From positions 23,533,601 through 23,597,600 of the forward strand of contig CM055075.1 in NCBI GenBank assembly GCA_029204045.2: 64,000 nucleotides of DNA. The letters run 5' to 3'. The DNA is from Tillandsia leiboldiana. Lineage: Eukaryota > Streptophyta > Magnoliopsida > Poales > Bromeliaceae. Below are positions 23,346 through 36,200 of this stretch, in pieces. How positions within the stretch are numbered: position 1 is the first letter of the stretch; each line of letters begins with the position of its first letter. Under the pieces are notes generated by a model. That model worked only from the letters and a program-made list of their open reading frames with translations, was not told the DNA's origin and did not search any database. The translations under genes and the position numbers were made by a program.

Positions 23346-24672
23346 AAGGGGGAGATTGTTACGGAATTTGAGTTGGCGTAGTTTCGTGAAAGTCTCAAGT
23401 CTTGAAGATTGAAGGTGAAGAAAGTTGGATCATTTAACTCAATCTCAAGAAAGAAGAATTCAAAAGGATCAGGTATGTTTAACTAAAGATTTGTGTGATC
23501 CGAATACTTCTTGTAGTGTAGAAACACTTGGAAGAATCTTTCATTGCATAAAAATCAAAAACTGGACTTGGGACATGTTCAGGATCCGGATCAGGTTGTT
23601 CGATCCGGATCCCGAAGGTGGTTGTTCATACACCAGTTCAATCCGGATCGTAGCCTCTCTTGATCCGGATCCCGAACACTGAGTTTACCATTTTCCTTGA
23701 ACGATCCGGATCAGCTTCGCAATCCGGATCCCGAACGTTGATGTTTGGTGAACTGTATGAACGATCCGGATCCCGAACCTTCGTTTTTCTGGAACTGGCT
23801 GACTCGTTACGACGATCCGGATCACAGCTAATCCGATCCGGATCGCCGTCCGTAAATTTCCAGAAATGGTAGGTTTTTGATTCTTATCTCCTTCCTAGGG
23901 TTTCTAACCTATAAATAGACCCTATGACTCCTTTTCTAAAAAAAAAAGGAAAATAGCCGTCATTTTCATATCTCATTTTATACGGCTCTAGATCCACATA
24001 TAGAGAAGAAAGGAAATCATTAGAGAATACTCTATGTTTCTTCATCTATATTGATTAGTTTGATTCTAGGTTTTCATACTCACATCTTGAGTTGAATCAA
24101 ACTAATGAATACTTAGATGGTATTTCCGATCTATCTTTGATCTAAGTATTCGGCGGATCATCACCACCAAAAACAACGATTTACCCCAAAAATCGGCGCG
24201 TGGATTCGCGTGTCCTTGTGGATTCAAGGTTCAACCGCTCTCGTGGATTCGGAGCGAGGCACGTTCGTGGATTCGAAGGGTGCTATTGGGTGAAGACCGT
24301 GGATTCGGTCGGACGTCGTGGATTCGACGTTGGACGCCGTGGATTCGGCGTTGGGCGCAGATCGTGGATTCGAGAAGCGTCGCGGAGCGAGCGGAGAAGA
24401 TCCTCTAGGAGCGTATGGAAAAGGTTGAGTCGTAAGTGTGTACGGTAAATCACCTTGTACGTGTTTTAATTCTAGTGGATTTCTGCCGTGTTATCGGTCC
24501 CGTGGTTTTTTACTCCGGTGATGGAGTTTTCCACGTAAAAATCTTGCGATTATTTTTATTTCCGCATTGGGTTTTTATCGCAACGATTTTTGAGTGTTTA
24601 TACGTTTACACCTATTCACCCCCCTCTAGGTGTTTTTTCCCTATTTAGATCCTTATTACATATAACCCAACA
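23346..24672 (+). repeat. Copia C polypurine tract and 3' LTR (copy A)
   Basis: AAGGGGGAGAT (23346-23356) is followed by the LTR, TGTTACGGAATTTG at 23357 to TAACCCAACA at 24672 (1316 bp). U3 carries GATCCGGATC palindromes (23581-23850), then CTAGGGTTT and TATAAATA (23910-23917). The transcribed part has about ten degenerate GTGGATTCG units (24197-24376). Related LTRs occur at 46387, 57301, 60703 and, inverted, 61807. Confidence 0.92.
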
Positions 24673-25376
24673 ATAAGCGATGACGGCGACGGTGACGAAT
24701 ACGCGGAGAACAAAAGAACTCAAACAAAAAAGGACGACGAAAAAACCCCAAATAATTTATAACAATTATTTTACTAACCCGTAGATCGACGGGAAGGTGT
24801 CCGATCGCGTTCTTGCCTTCGGTTCGATGTCGGGAAGAATCGGGCTCCTTCTCTTTCTCCTTTCCCTTTCTTCGGCCTAGGTTCCGTCCTTTTCCTTTTT
24901 GGTCTCTTATTCTGTCCTCACCGGTTAGGGTTTTATTTTATCTTTTCTTTTCTTTTCCGATAATCGGGAGCCCCTGTATAAGTAGCTCGTGATTATATCT
25001 TAATTAATTGCCGTCTTAGTTTCGTACGTAAGTAATTCTAGATTTTCCGTCATCGTCATAATTAATTAATAAATGTAATTACCCCTATCGAGATAACCCA
25101 CCTTATCTCCAACGGGGGTGCAAGATATTTCGCTACGGGATTCCGTGATGCAATGACTAACACGTATCACTAAGAATTCCGTTCCGTGAGATCCCGCCGA
25201 CATCGGATTTCAGATCCGATCGCACGTCGGCCATATTTTTTCCGCGCTCTATCGCCAGAAAAATACTACAGCACCACACACTGGCAACTTTAACAATTAA
25301 ATAATTTTATTCCTTAAGGGGGCTTAAATGGTGTAGATGTGAGTGTGCAAAATACCCCTAAGGGCCGGATCATACA
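24673..25376 (-). repeat. G3 LTR fragment into which copia C inserted (copy A)
   Basis: On the minus strand it starts TGT[A]TGATCCGGCCC at 25376 and runs left to the copia LTR. It matches the first 680 bases of the solo LTR ending at 56113. Copy A is noisier than copy B here (the TATA box CTATATAAGG of copy B is corrupted). The rest of the LTR lies beyond copia C, outside the window. Confidence 0.82.
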
Positions 25377-25762
25377 GACATGGAGTGTCCAGGGGTCGGG
25401 GGCACGTGTGCTCAAGGTTCACCATCCCGGAGATCGGCGATTCGGTTTTGCGAGGCAGAGCTGAGCTGCGATTCGTGGCGCCGTTTTGAGATCCTGGAGC
25501 GGATTGGTCGGTAGCTGTACGTTTGCCTTTTGCCACCTAGTCTAGGGTACATGATATAGTTTCATGTATCGATGCTTCAGAGTTACTTGGCCGCGACCCT
25601 TCACAGCTGATTGATGTTTCTTCGTTAGAACTACAAGAGGATTAATTTGTTGAAAAAACATTGGTGCGGATTTTTGTGGAAGAAGTAGAAACAAGCTGTG
25701 GAAGAGGTCAATACTTTTGTGTAAGGTTCAATGGAGTATCCATGAAGAAAGAGAAGCCACGT
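25377..25762 (+). pseudogene. G4 chromovirus pol fragment at the contig end (copy A)
   Basis: It begins GACATGGAG (the DMEFQVG region just before the integrase C-terminal module) right after the G3 LTR and runs into the N gap. Many indels against 48395-48776 break the frame. Same gene as the copy B fragment described there. Confidence 0.75.
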
Positions 25763-25862
25763 NNNNNNNNNNNNNNNNNNNNNNNNNNNNNNNNNNNNNN
25801 NNNNNNNNNNNNNNNNNNNNNNNNNNNNNNNNNNNNNNNNNNNNNNNNNNNNNNNNNNNNNN
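25763..25862. other. Assembly gap of exactly 100 N
   Basis: One hundred N is the conventional filler for a gap of unknown size. Left of it, the sequence ends at a point that matches 48776; right of it, the sequence starts at a point that matches 2838. This is what two overlapping contig ends placed without merging would give. Confidence 0.97.
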
Positions 25863-28800
25863 GCTATAGAATAAATCAACCATGTACAACTGAAGATAAA
25901 ACAACAAGGTTCCCTCTCCCAAAAAGATAATCATACAATAACCTCGAGTACAAAACTCATAGCTCAACAGGGAGATAACTCAAATAAAACATCAGTGTAC
26001 AAGCTCTCAATACATCATATCCTCACTACATCAGTCTCTCAAAAGAGGAAATAAATACCACTCTACCGACTATACTGAAGATCTCCTCCAAAGGGGGTAC
26101 CGCTACTCTCCAAAGATGGGTCTGGATCTAGCTCGCTACTCCCTCACCACGCACAGCAACCACAGAACGGCAACACACCGCCAAGACTCTGCAAAACAAA
26201 GAGGAGAAAGGACAAAAGGGGGAAAACCCCCAACGGGCGTGAGAACTTCGCAATAAGGGAGTTCTCAGTGGGTATCGCCACAAGGCCGACGATCTGCCCA
26301 CCAAGACTACTAGAGGCAAAAGATAACCGATGCAGTAAAACTGAAAGAAGAAGCTGGAAACACTCTACAGCTACCATGCCTCTAACAAATGCTCAAATGG
26401 GGCAACTCTGATGAAGATATGCAACACTCGCACACGAGATGCTCAATCGACCCAATCGAGCTGACTGCCGCATCGGGTCCAGTCAAACCTGCGCCCACCT
26501 ACAACCACCTCCCGCTGACGGGCAGGAATTACGTAGGGCGTCCAAACGGACTGACTCGCTATCGAGTAGTGGCTCATGCAGGCTATAGTCAAATCCATGC
26601 CCTCTCTCTCTCAGAACGGAAAGACTCAAGATGCTCAACCTCTCACACAATGGTCAAAGAACTCACAACGACCACGGGACCACCGTCAACCCCGAACGGT
26701 TCCCAACATACTAGCACTGGTCTAAACACAGCTACTAGACTCCACTCGGTCCCCCAGGCACGAGTGTAACAAAAAGTATCTGACTGAATAAACCCAATCG
26801 ATAGACCAGTAATCACTGGTACTGCCTGCTCTGCCGCGACGGGGTATGCCAGCCTACGCATAACACCGAAGCAAAGGAGTCCCAAGGACTCAAAACCCAG
26901 CATGGGCCGGCGCTCTGCACCGTGGAAAGCCTACTCCGGAGTGGCACTCGAGGGGAGCGACCCACACGAGTAAAGTATCACTGTATCAAGCATCACTGTA
27001 TCGAGTATCTCTGTAACCACTGTCTCATAATAGCAGGACTGGATCAAGACTATGATCAAAGTGGGAAACTCCGTCCACTAACAAAACCCCGATCTGATGC
27101 AATAATACTCAAAAAGTGGGAAACACCATCCACTAGAACAAATCTGATACCCAATCTGATGCAATAGTCAACATCCGGTCAACCGCCCAAAGTCCGCGGT
27201 CACCGCAATAACCCACAACCACAATTGGGTAAATTAATCAAGATCCGGTCAACCGCCTACTGTCCGCGGTTGCCGCAATAACCCACAATCCAACATCAAG
27301 CACACCCTGTCTCTGACCCTAAGGTCCCAGCTACACTATCCCAAACCTCTGCTCGAACCCGAGCAACATGACTCAAAAGTCTAAATAAAAAGGAGAAAGA
27401 AAGCAATCATGGTTTCTCCTAAGTCAAATTCCAATATGTAGTGCAGCAGTAAAAGATGGCCTAACTATATGTTCATACACATATGTCCATACAAGCATGC
27501 ATTTGTCCTTAAGAAGGATAAAGAAAATAAACCTCATGCCAGAATTAGCAATGACCATACCTGTCCATGATTTTCGATCCATAATCACTCCTTGGAGTAG
27601 AACCTGCACATAACTACATAATCCTATCCCAATGCATAAACCAGCCTCAAAAAGGTTATGTGCTAATATGGCATGATAATTAATCCTGATATGGTAACCT
27701 TGCCTTAGGTGGGCTTCCACTAATCACCAACATGAATATTTGATTATACCATTGTCATACTATGAGAAATTCACTTGCAATTTCCATAGAATCCTCACTG
27801 TTAAACTTACCGACCAATTTCAGTTATTGTACCGTACACCTGCATGCAATGCTAACATATAACAATATAGAGAACCGTCCACCGGTTCCGGGAATAAGGC
27901 ACCCACCTGAAAAGCTGACTGTCCAAAGCCCAACAGCTGAAAACACCAGATAACTCTAATCCCTTGCTCCAATAAGTTCAGCACACCCGTAACTCTCCTG
28001 GCACAATACAAAGCTCACTAATTACACTAAGGCTCCCAAATATAACTCTTATAATCCCATACAACAACAGTCCCGAAACTGTTAAATTATCACCTGCAGA
28101 AAGTGCCCAGAAAATTCCAAGAAAAATACCACAGCGATCCTCGCGTCGATAGCTTCGCAACGGTACCTTGCACGCCCAAATCCGAGTTCGGTAAGTCAAG
28201 ATAAAAATTCGGCAAGGTGGTACACTCAAAAGATTTCAGCACAAAAGACTGTAGCACTGTACACAGAGAAACAGTGATTCTCACCTCTGATGAAATCTCA
28301 GAAAAATCCAATAAAAATACGAGCGCGTTCCTTGCGATCTGTAGATGAAAAAGTTGTATAAGCTCGTTTCCGGCTGACGCTTGGGCGCAAAGATATGGCC
28401 AAAACACCTCGATGCTGTCCCACAAAGCCAAACAGAAAAAGGGTCACAGTGTTGCCTCGGGATCCGTGCCAAAAACTCGCAACGGGAAAGCGCGATCAAT
28501 ACGAAAGATGAAGCCCTACCTCTTAGGAGTCTGTCGGCGCAAGAATCACAGAAAAAGGAGCTCGGGGTAGCCCAGGGGAGCTAAAACACTGCTGCTGCGC
28601 CGAAGAAGAACACTAGAAAGCAACGTCGCGCCGCGCCGTAAAATGGGGAACCTCGGGATTCGAGCCTCCAAAAATCCCAGAACTTGGCAGGAAGATCAAG
28701 GACTTGAAGATGAAAATCTTCCAAGAAGGGAGCTCGGGGAGATCAAGCTTGGGCTGAGAGGAAAAAGCCAAAGAAGAGGGCTCGGGCTGCCTATTTATAG

Positions 28801-29867
28801 GCTGAAAAAAACATTAGGAGAAATACCCAATGTGTCCCAAGTTCCGGGCGCGCACAGTGCGGCCCGGCCAGCCCGCAGGTTTCGGGCGCGCACAGTGCGG
28901 CCCGGCCCGCCAAGATTCGGGCGCGCACAGTGCGGCCCGGTCCACCACACAGCCCAGTCCGCTAACACCCCGGGCCCACTGCACCCGGTGCACCTGCGCC
29001 CGCCAATGGCGACGCGACACGTGCCCGGCCACCCGTGCACCGCGCACGTCGCGCCGTGGACCGCGCACGTCGCGGCTGACCCGGGCCGTACGGCCACCTG
29101 CCCCGCCGTACGGCCACCTGCCCCGGTCAACGACCCACCGATTGCGTGGACCGGGAGCACAACACCGGACCAACTACCTCCCGCCACGTGTCCACCCGGT
29201 CTACCGTGCACCCGGCCTGCTCCGTGAACCCAGACCACAACACCGACCAGTGAAAAGCCACGTGTCCCTTCCTCGGGTGCACGACGGCCGCGTGGACCGC
29301 GCACCTGACCGCGCCCCGCGCGCCTGCCGCCCCTGTGCGCCTGCCCGCGGCCGCGCGCCGCCTGCCCGAGCGCCCTCCGCCGCCTTCCGCCGCTGCCCGC
29401 CGCCGCCAACCGCCGCGGCGATCGCCGGAAACACTGTTCGGCGATGAACAGTAACCGCAGCCCAAAAAACATCAAGTAAATAGCCCATCTTGACCGTTTT
29501 CGCGCGCTGATTCCAAAAACGACGTCCATTTTGCCAAATTCCAAACCTATAATTCGCCGGAGGCTCCCGCAAACCCCAAACTGCCAAAACTTCCGGGAGC
29601 CCGCTTTTGGGTATCCGGACTCAGAATTAAGCAAACAAAAAGCCATTTCCAAGCGTTTTTCCGCACGAACCCAAATCCACCCTCTGTTTGGCCAAAATCC
29701 TTTCCTAAAATTCGGCAAAAGCAGCCGAAGGCCAATACACCCAACCAAAGCTCACAGGGTCCATCTCTTGTGTCCAAATAGGCGCGCGAACACCGCCGAC
29801 AAGCCACGTAGGCTTCCAGAAGCTGCTGGTCACACTGTAGAAGCCCGGCAAAGGTCGGGTCACCACA
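25863..29867 (-). repeat. G1 3' LTR (copy B)
   Basis: It is truncated by the contig start and ends TGTGGTGACC at 29867. Several bases are missing in runs of C or G around 28865-29440 relative to copy A. Confidence 0.9.
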
Positions 29868-29989
29868 TCCTCCCCCACTAAAAGAAAGTTTCGTCCCCGA
29901 AACTAAGGCAACTCCCAGGGAGTCTCAAAAACCAGGGGTCAAAATTCAAACACCGCCGTCTCCAGCTCCCAAGTCACCAATCACTCCCG

Positions 29990-31458
29990 TGATTACTCCT
30001 CAGCAACAACAACAGCAACAACCAGTACGGCATAGCCCGATTGCGCAATTCCCTCACCTCACGAGTCGGAATTCGCAACGGGCGTCCCTCGTACTCCAAA
30101 CTCTCACAGACCCCAAAAGGAACGAGTCAATCACGGGTGAGGGGTCCAAAACATGACACTCCAGAGCTGAGACGCAGAAAAACCTCAAAAACTCCAACAA
30201 AAGGCGGGGGGAAAAGGAACAAACAGCCTGAGTAACACGCTCTAAAATCACACTCAAGAGCCAGCTCAACCAAAGCGACCCGAAACACATCCACACAGAC
30301 ACCTGCACAGAAAAGGGGCCCAAACAAGCAGGGGTTCACACTCGGTCGCCCTCAAAACTCAACCACCTAAGTGGATTGCTCAGCCGCAGCCTTTCATCAA
30401 AAGGGATCCTCAGGGACACAACTCAAACCCTGCACACAAGGATGGCCCCACACAGTGCCAGCTATGGAACCGCCAAACTGACTCCAAAGTAGCTCTTCTG
30501 CTCCAGGCATCCGCCACCACAGTGGCTCTGTCGGGGTGATACTGGATGCTCACAACATCCAATGGTGGCTCTACAGCCACTACGGGAGGTATCACAACAA
30601 CTCGCAAATCCATCTCCCACCACTGACAGGTTAGAATCGGCGCTGGTACCAATCTCATCACCCGGTCATCAAGTTCTGCTGGCACTATCCGGTCCAAAAA
30701 CTCCTCACCCCAACAATGACCGTCGATCTCGGCCAGTCTTATATAGCATCCACTTTGGCCGAATTTCCACCGCCGCCCCTTCGGCTAGAAGAAGTAGTCC
30801 AGGAAGATATGCTCTCGAAGCTAAAACTTGTACCACAACGACTAGGCATAAAGCTTCATCCCCACAGACTTGTCACAACGACTACAAATGCTGCACAAGC
30901 TCTAAACCACTCAGGGAGGGGGTAAAACCAAATATCCCAGGAGAACGCCGCTATCAAACCGTTCAAGGCCAACAGAAATACAAAATTCCTCAATCTAGAG
31001 GCAACAGGGCATTAGTCAATCCATTGGCTTCACTGTACTCGTAATGCCCCTACTGTGTCCTGAACACCATCTAGACAGTGCCCTCAGCTGAAATTCCAAA
31101 TTGGCGCAGGCATCACACAATATCTGCCGAAATATACCTCCTTCAAAAGGTTCTAAATAATACCTGGACTTGCCTGGACTCCGATCCCAAAGGGCTCTCA
31201 CCGTCGTGTATCAACGACGTGGCACTAGGTCAAACAGACCCTCTATCCATCAAATCCACGCACCTAAGAACTCAACTCTCGTAGCTCTAAAGGCGGTATC
31301 CAATGAGGGGCTAATGAAGTTGGCGCGGTTTCCAGAATCACGTCAATCGCAATCTTAATCTTCCTTTCTGGCGGCCTAATCATCGGCTTAGGTGGACTTA
31401 CACCTGGGATTTCATGGACAATAGGGACATCCTTAAGTCCCGCTGCCGCCGTAGGCAC
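29990..31458 (-). pseudogene. Decayed chromovirus pol relics in G1 (copy B)
   Basis: Counterpart of 6985-8462. Here the frame happens to run through the RNase H end (YHPDRATVVADAWSRR near 30510-30556, minus strand) and its upstream flank. The RT-start relic is at 31264-31458 and is the same as in copy A. The shared deletions and stops show that the decay is real and older than the insertion. Confidence 0.78.
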
Positions 31459-33268
31459 CTCTCACACGGACGCTGTAACCTGTGTGCTCAAAAAGTCTCA
31501 ACAAACAAAATGCCTTCCATTATCCGCCTCGCAGAAAGTCAAAGTCCTTTCTCTCAGCAGTCAAACATCCTGTGGCACTATGCCAACCGATCCCAAGCAC
31601 TGGGTCATAACACTGAGCTGCCGTAGAAACCAATAAGTCTGCCGGCATAACTTACGGCCTCTGCTGCACTGGACAAGCCTCCTCCACTTGCACAATGCCA
31701 ACAGTAACTGTACCTCAAGTGCAAGTGGTAACGACTCTACCGCTAGCCCATGCAGGAACGCAACATGTCCTAACTCCGACTGCTGTGAAGAAATCACACC
31801 TGCGACAACTCAATCCACTACCGTGGCGCCCTCCAACCGGGCGGCACAGATTCATCCGCTCGATGCAAGTGGTCGTCGCTCAGCCTGCCAAAATATCTAG
31901 ACCAATCACAAAGGGGCACGACCTCTGTCCATGCTCACACTGAGATGCCGAACGTGGTCTCTCGCAACCAACCAATCCACGCTACCGCTGCGCCACTCTG
32001 ATAAAAGGGCTGTAGCTATCATCGGGGTCCACCCAACCCCTGACGTCTCAGAAATCCACCTGGGTATCATCATCATACGACCAAGCACAATTGATTCATG
32101 CAATTCCTTAAACAATTATCCTTACAAATCTCACCCTCAATCACAAACATTGCACCCCAAACATGCCAGTTATCAATCACACAGGGTAACATCCCCACGG
32201 GTAAGCTTTACATAATCCATTCACAAGGATATCCATCATCCAGGAAGGGAAAACAAAAATGTCTCTGCCGGCCGATCTGTCCTCCATCATCTGGCATCAA
32301 ACGCCTCTAACCAGAACTTGCCTCTGGCAGCTGATCCCCATCCAAACGAACTGCAGCGCCAGGCTCCAAACACAATGCCAACTCTAACGCGGCATCCAAG
32401 ATCCAAAAATGCACAGGAGGGACTAAATCAACTGAAAGGTAACCTGGCGCCATCCACTACTGGTCACATAAATCCTATGCGCCTCGTTCCATGGAACGCG
32501 CAGTTCAACAACTGTGTAAACCCTTGCCACAAGGGCTCTCAAGTAGCCTCTCCGACACTACCAACCACGATTCTGCCTCCTAAGGCTCCAACTCAATTCC
32601 ATGAATCGGGGTGGTTCATCTACCAAGCTAGCTCCATCGATCAATAATGTCCCACAGCTCATCAGCTGTCAGAAATCCACCCTGCCTCAGTGCCTTGGCA
32701 CTAACACTGGCACGGAGGGGGTAACTCGCTCCATTGGCGTCACAGAAATCCCTGCCGCTGAGGGTACTGCACCTGGTGGTCTCAGGAGGAAAGCACTGTC
32801 AGGCTGCCCACTGCTCCGACAACTGTGTCACCAAAACTAGCTGGCCACACAAACACAGATATGCCTCCAAAATCCTGTCATCTGGGTCCGGAGCTCTCTG
32901 ACCTCAATCCGGGTATCCGGCCCAAAACCAACCGCTCAAGCTCAACTGCTATGACAGGATGCACACGGGTCAAAACCCAGCGTCGGGGAGACACCGCTCG
33001 CCACGACGAAACCACAAATCAGCACACACAACAACGCTCGACCCAATCCAGCGAAAGTCTAGAGCATGTCACCCATTCCACAGCGTTATGTTGTCTGCAG
33101 CCAACATAACTACTTAGGAGAATAAACATGCCAATCACTCATCCCGTCCCTCGGGAGAGGTGTAAAACTCAATCAGGACTCTCGCTACAAATCACGACTC
33201 TCACGAAGTCATCCTAGGGTCCAACCACAAGCCTAGGGTTTCTAAGTCCACCATGACCTACAACCTAG

Positions 33269-33280
33269 GCTCTGATACCA
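33269..33280 (-). promoter_or_regulatory. Primer binding site of G1 (copy B)
   Basis: The minus strand reads TGGTATCAGAGC, seven bases after the LTR end, as in copy A. Confidence 0.9.
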
Positions 33281-33287
33281 CCTAATC

Positions 33288-36200
33288 TGTCACGCCCCGG
33301 GGTCGAAACTGCGACCCGGGCTCGCCAACAGATCCGCCACCTATGCCAAACCGCATAGGCGAAGCGTCCTACCTGCAAAAAGAACTACAGCTAACAGATA
33401 TCAGAGCTAAAAGATAAAACTGCTATAGAAATAAAATCAACCACTGTACAACTGAAGATAAAACAACAAGGTTCCTCTCCCAAAAAGATAATCATACAAT
33501 AACCTCGAGTACAAAACTCATAGCTCAACAGGGAGATAACTCAAATAAAACATCAGTGTACAAGCTCTCAATACATCATATCCTCACTACATCAGTCTCT
33601 CAAAAGAGGAAATAAATACCACTCTACCGACTATACTGAAGATCTCCTCCAAAGGGGGTACCGCTACTCTCCAAAGATGGGTCTGGATCTAGCTCGCTAC
33701 TCCCTCACCACGCACAGCAACACAGAACGGCAACACCCGCCAAGACTCTGCAAAACAAAGAGGAGAAAGGACAAAAGGGGGAAAACCCCCAACGGGCGTG
33801 AGAACTTCGCAAAAAGGGAGTTCTCAGTGGGTATCGCCACAAGGCCCGACGATCTGCCCACCAAGACTACTAGAGGCAAAAGATAACCGATGCAGTAAAA
33901 CTGAAAGAAGAAGCTGGAAACACTCTACAGCTACCATGCCTCTAACCAAATGCTCAAATGGGGCAACTCTGATGAAGATATGCAACACTCGCACACGAGA
34001 TGCTCAATCGACCCAATCGAGCTGACTGCCGCATCGGGTCCAGTCAAACCTGCGCCCACCTACAACCACCTCCCGCTGACGGGCAGGAATTACGTAGGGC
34101 GTCCAAACGGACTGACTCGCTATCGAGTAGTGGCTCATGCAGGCTATAGTCAAATCCATGCCCTCTCTCTCTCAGAACGGAAAGACTCAAGATGCTCAAC
34201 CTCTCACACAATGGTCAAAGAACTCACAACGACCACGGGACCACCGTCAAACCCCGAACGGTTCCCAACAATACTAGCACTGGTCTAAACACAGCTACTA
34301 GACTCCACTCGGTCCCCCAGGCACGAGTGTAACAAAAAGTATCTGACTGAATAAACCCAATCGATAGACCAGTAATCACTGGTACTGCCTGCTCTGCCGC
34401 GACGGGTATGCCAGCCTACGCTAAACACCGAAGCAAAGGAGTCCAAGGACTCAAAACACCAGCATGGTGCCCGGCGCCTGCACCGTGGAAAGCCTACTCC
34501 GGAGTGGCACTCGAGGGGAGCGACCCACACGAGTAAAGTTCACTGTATCAAGCATCACTGTATCGAGTATCTCTGTAACCTCTGTCTCATAATAGCAGGA
34601 CTGGATCAAGACTATGATCAAAGTGGGAAACTCCGTCCACTAACACAACCCCGATCTGATGCAATAATACTCAAAAAGTGGGAAACACCATCCACTAGAA
34701 CAAATCTGATACCCAATCTGATGCAATAGTCAACATCCGGTCAACCGCCCAAAGTCCGCGGTCACCGCAATAACCACAACCCACAATTGGGTAAATTAAT
34801 CAAGATCCGGTCAACCGCCTACTGTCCGCGGTTGCCGCAATAACCCACAATCCAACATCAAGCACACCCTGTCTCTGACCCTAAGGTCCCAGCTACACTA
34901 TCCCAAACCTCTGCTCGAACCCGAGCAACATGACTCAAAAGTCTAAATAAAAAGGAGAAAGAAAGCAATCATGGTTTCTCCTAAGTCAAATTCCAAGATG
35001 TAGTGCAGCAGTAAAAGATGGCCTAACTATATGTCATACACATATGTCCATACAAGCATGCATTTGTCCTGAAGAAGGATAAAGAAAATAAACCTCATGC
35101 CAGAATTAACAATGACCATACCTGTCCATGATTTTCGATCCATAATCACTCCTTGGAGTAGAACTGCACATAACTACATAATCCTATCCCAATGCATAAA
35201 CCAGCCTCATAAAAGGTTATGTGCTAATATGGCATGATAATTAATCCTGATATGGTAACCTTGCCTTAGGTGGGCTTCCACTAATCACCAACATGAATAT
35301 TTGATTATACCATTGTCATACTATGAGAAATTCACTTGCAATTTCCATAGAATCCTCAGTTAAACTTACCGACCAATTTCAGTTATTGTACCGTACACCT
35401 GCATGCAATGCTAACATATAAAATATAGAGAACCGTCCACCGGTTCCGGGAATAAGGCACCCACCTGAAAAGCTGACTGTCCAAAGCCCAACAGCTGAAA
35501 ACACCAGATAACTCTAATCCCTTGCTCCAATAAGTTCAGCACACCCGTAACTCTCCTGGCACAATACAAAGCTCACTAATTACACTAAGGCTCCCAAATA
35601 TAACTCTATAATCCCATACAACAACAGTCCCGAAACTGTTAAATTATCACCTGCAGAAAGTGCCCAGAAAATTCCAAGAAAAAAACCCACAGCGATCCTC
35701 GCGTCGATAGCTTCGCAACGGTACCTTGCACGCCCAAATCGAGTTCGGTAAGTCAAGATAAAAATTCGGCAAGGTGGTACACTCAAAAGATTTCAGCACA
35801 AAAGACTGTAGCACTGTACACAGAGAAACAGTGATTCTCACCTCTGATGAAATCTCAGAAAAATCCAATAAAAATACGAGCGCGTTCCTTGCGATCTGTA
35901 GATGAAAAAGTTGTATAAGCTCGTTTCCGGCTGACGCTTGGGCGCAAAGATATGGCCAAAACACCTCGATGCTGTCCACAAAGCCAAAACAGAAAAAGGG
36001 TCACAGTGTTGCCTCGGGATCCGTGCCAAAAACTCGCAACGGGAAAGCGCGATCAATACGAAAGATGAAGCCCTACCTCTTAGGAGTCTGTCGGCGCAAG
36101 AATCACAGAAAAAGGAGCTCGGGGTAGCCCAGGGGAGCTAAAACACTGCTGCTGCGCCGAAGAAGAACACTAGAAAGCAACGTCGCGCCGCGCCGTAAAA

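Larger units (their letters stand above)
17480..24672 (+). mobile_element. Copia C (SIRE/Maximus-like), 3' part, copy A
   Basis: The segment runs from integrase through reverse transcriptase and RNase H, an AT-rich spacer, a third ORF, a polypurine tract and a complete 3' LTR. Its 5' part lies on the other side of G2, outside the window. The first bases, GCTTC, would be one half of the G2 target duplication; the other half cannot be seen. A third ORF between pol and the 3' LTR is typical of the SIRE group. Confidence 0.9.
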
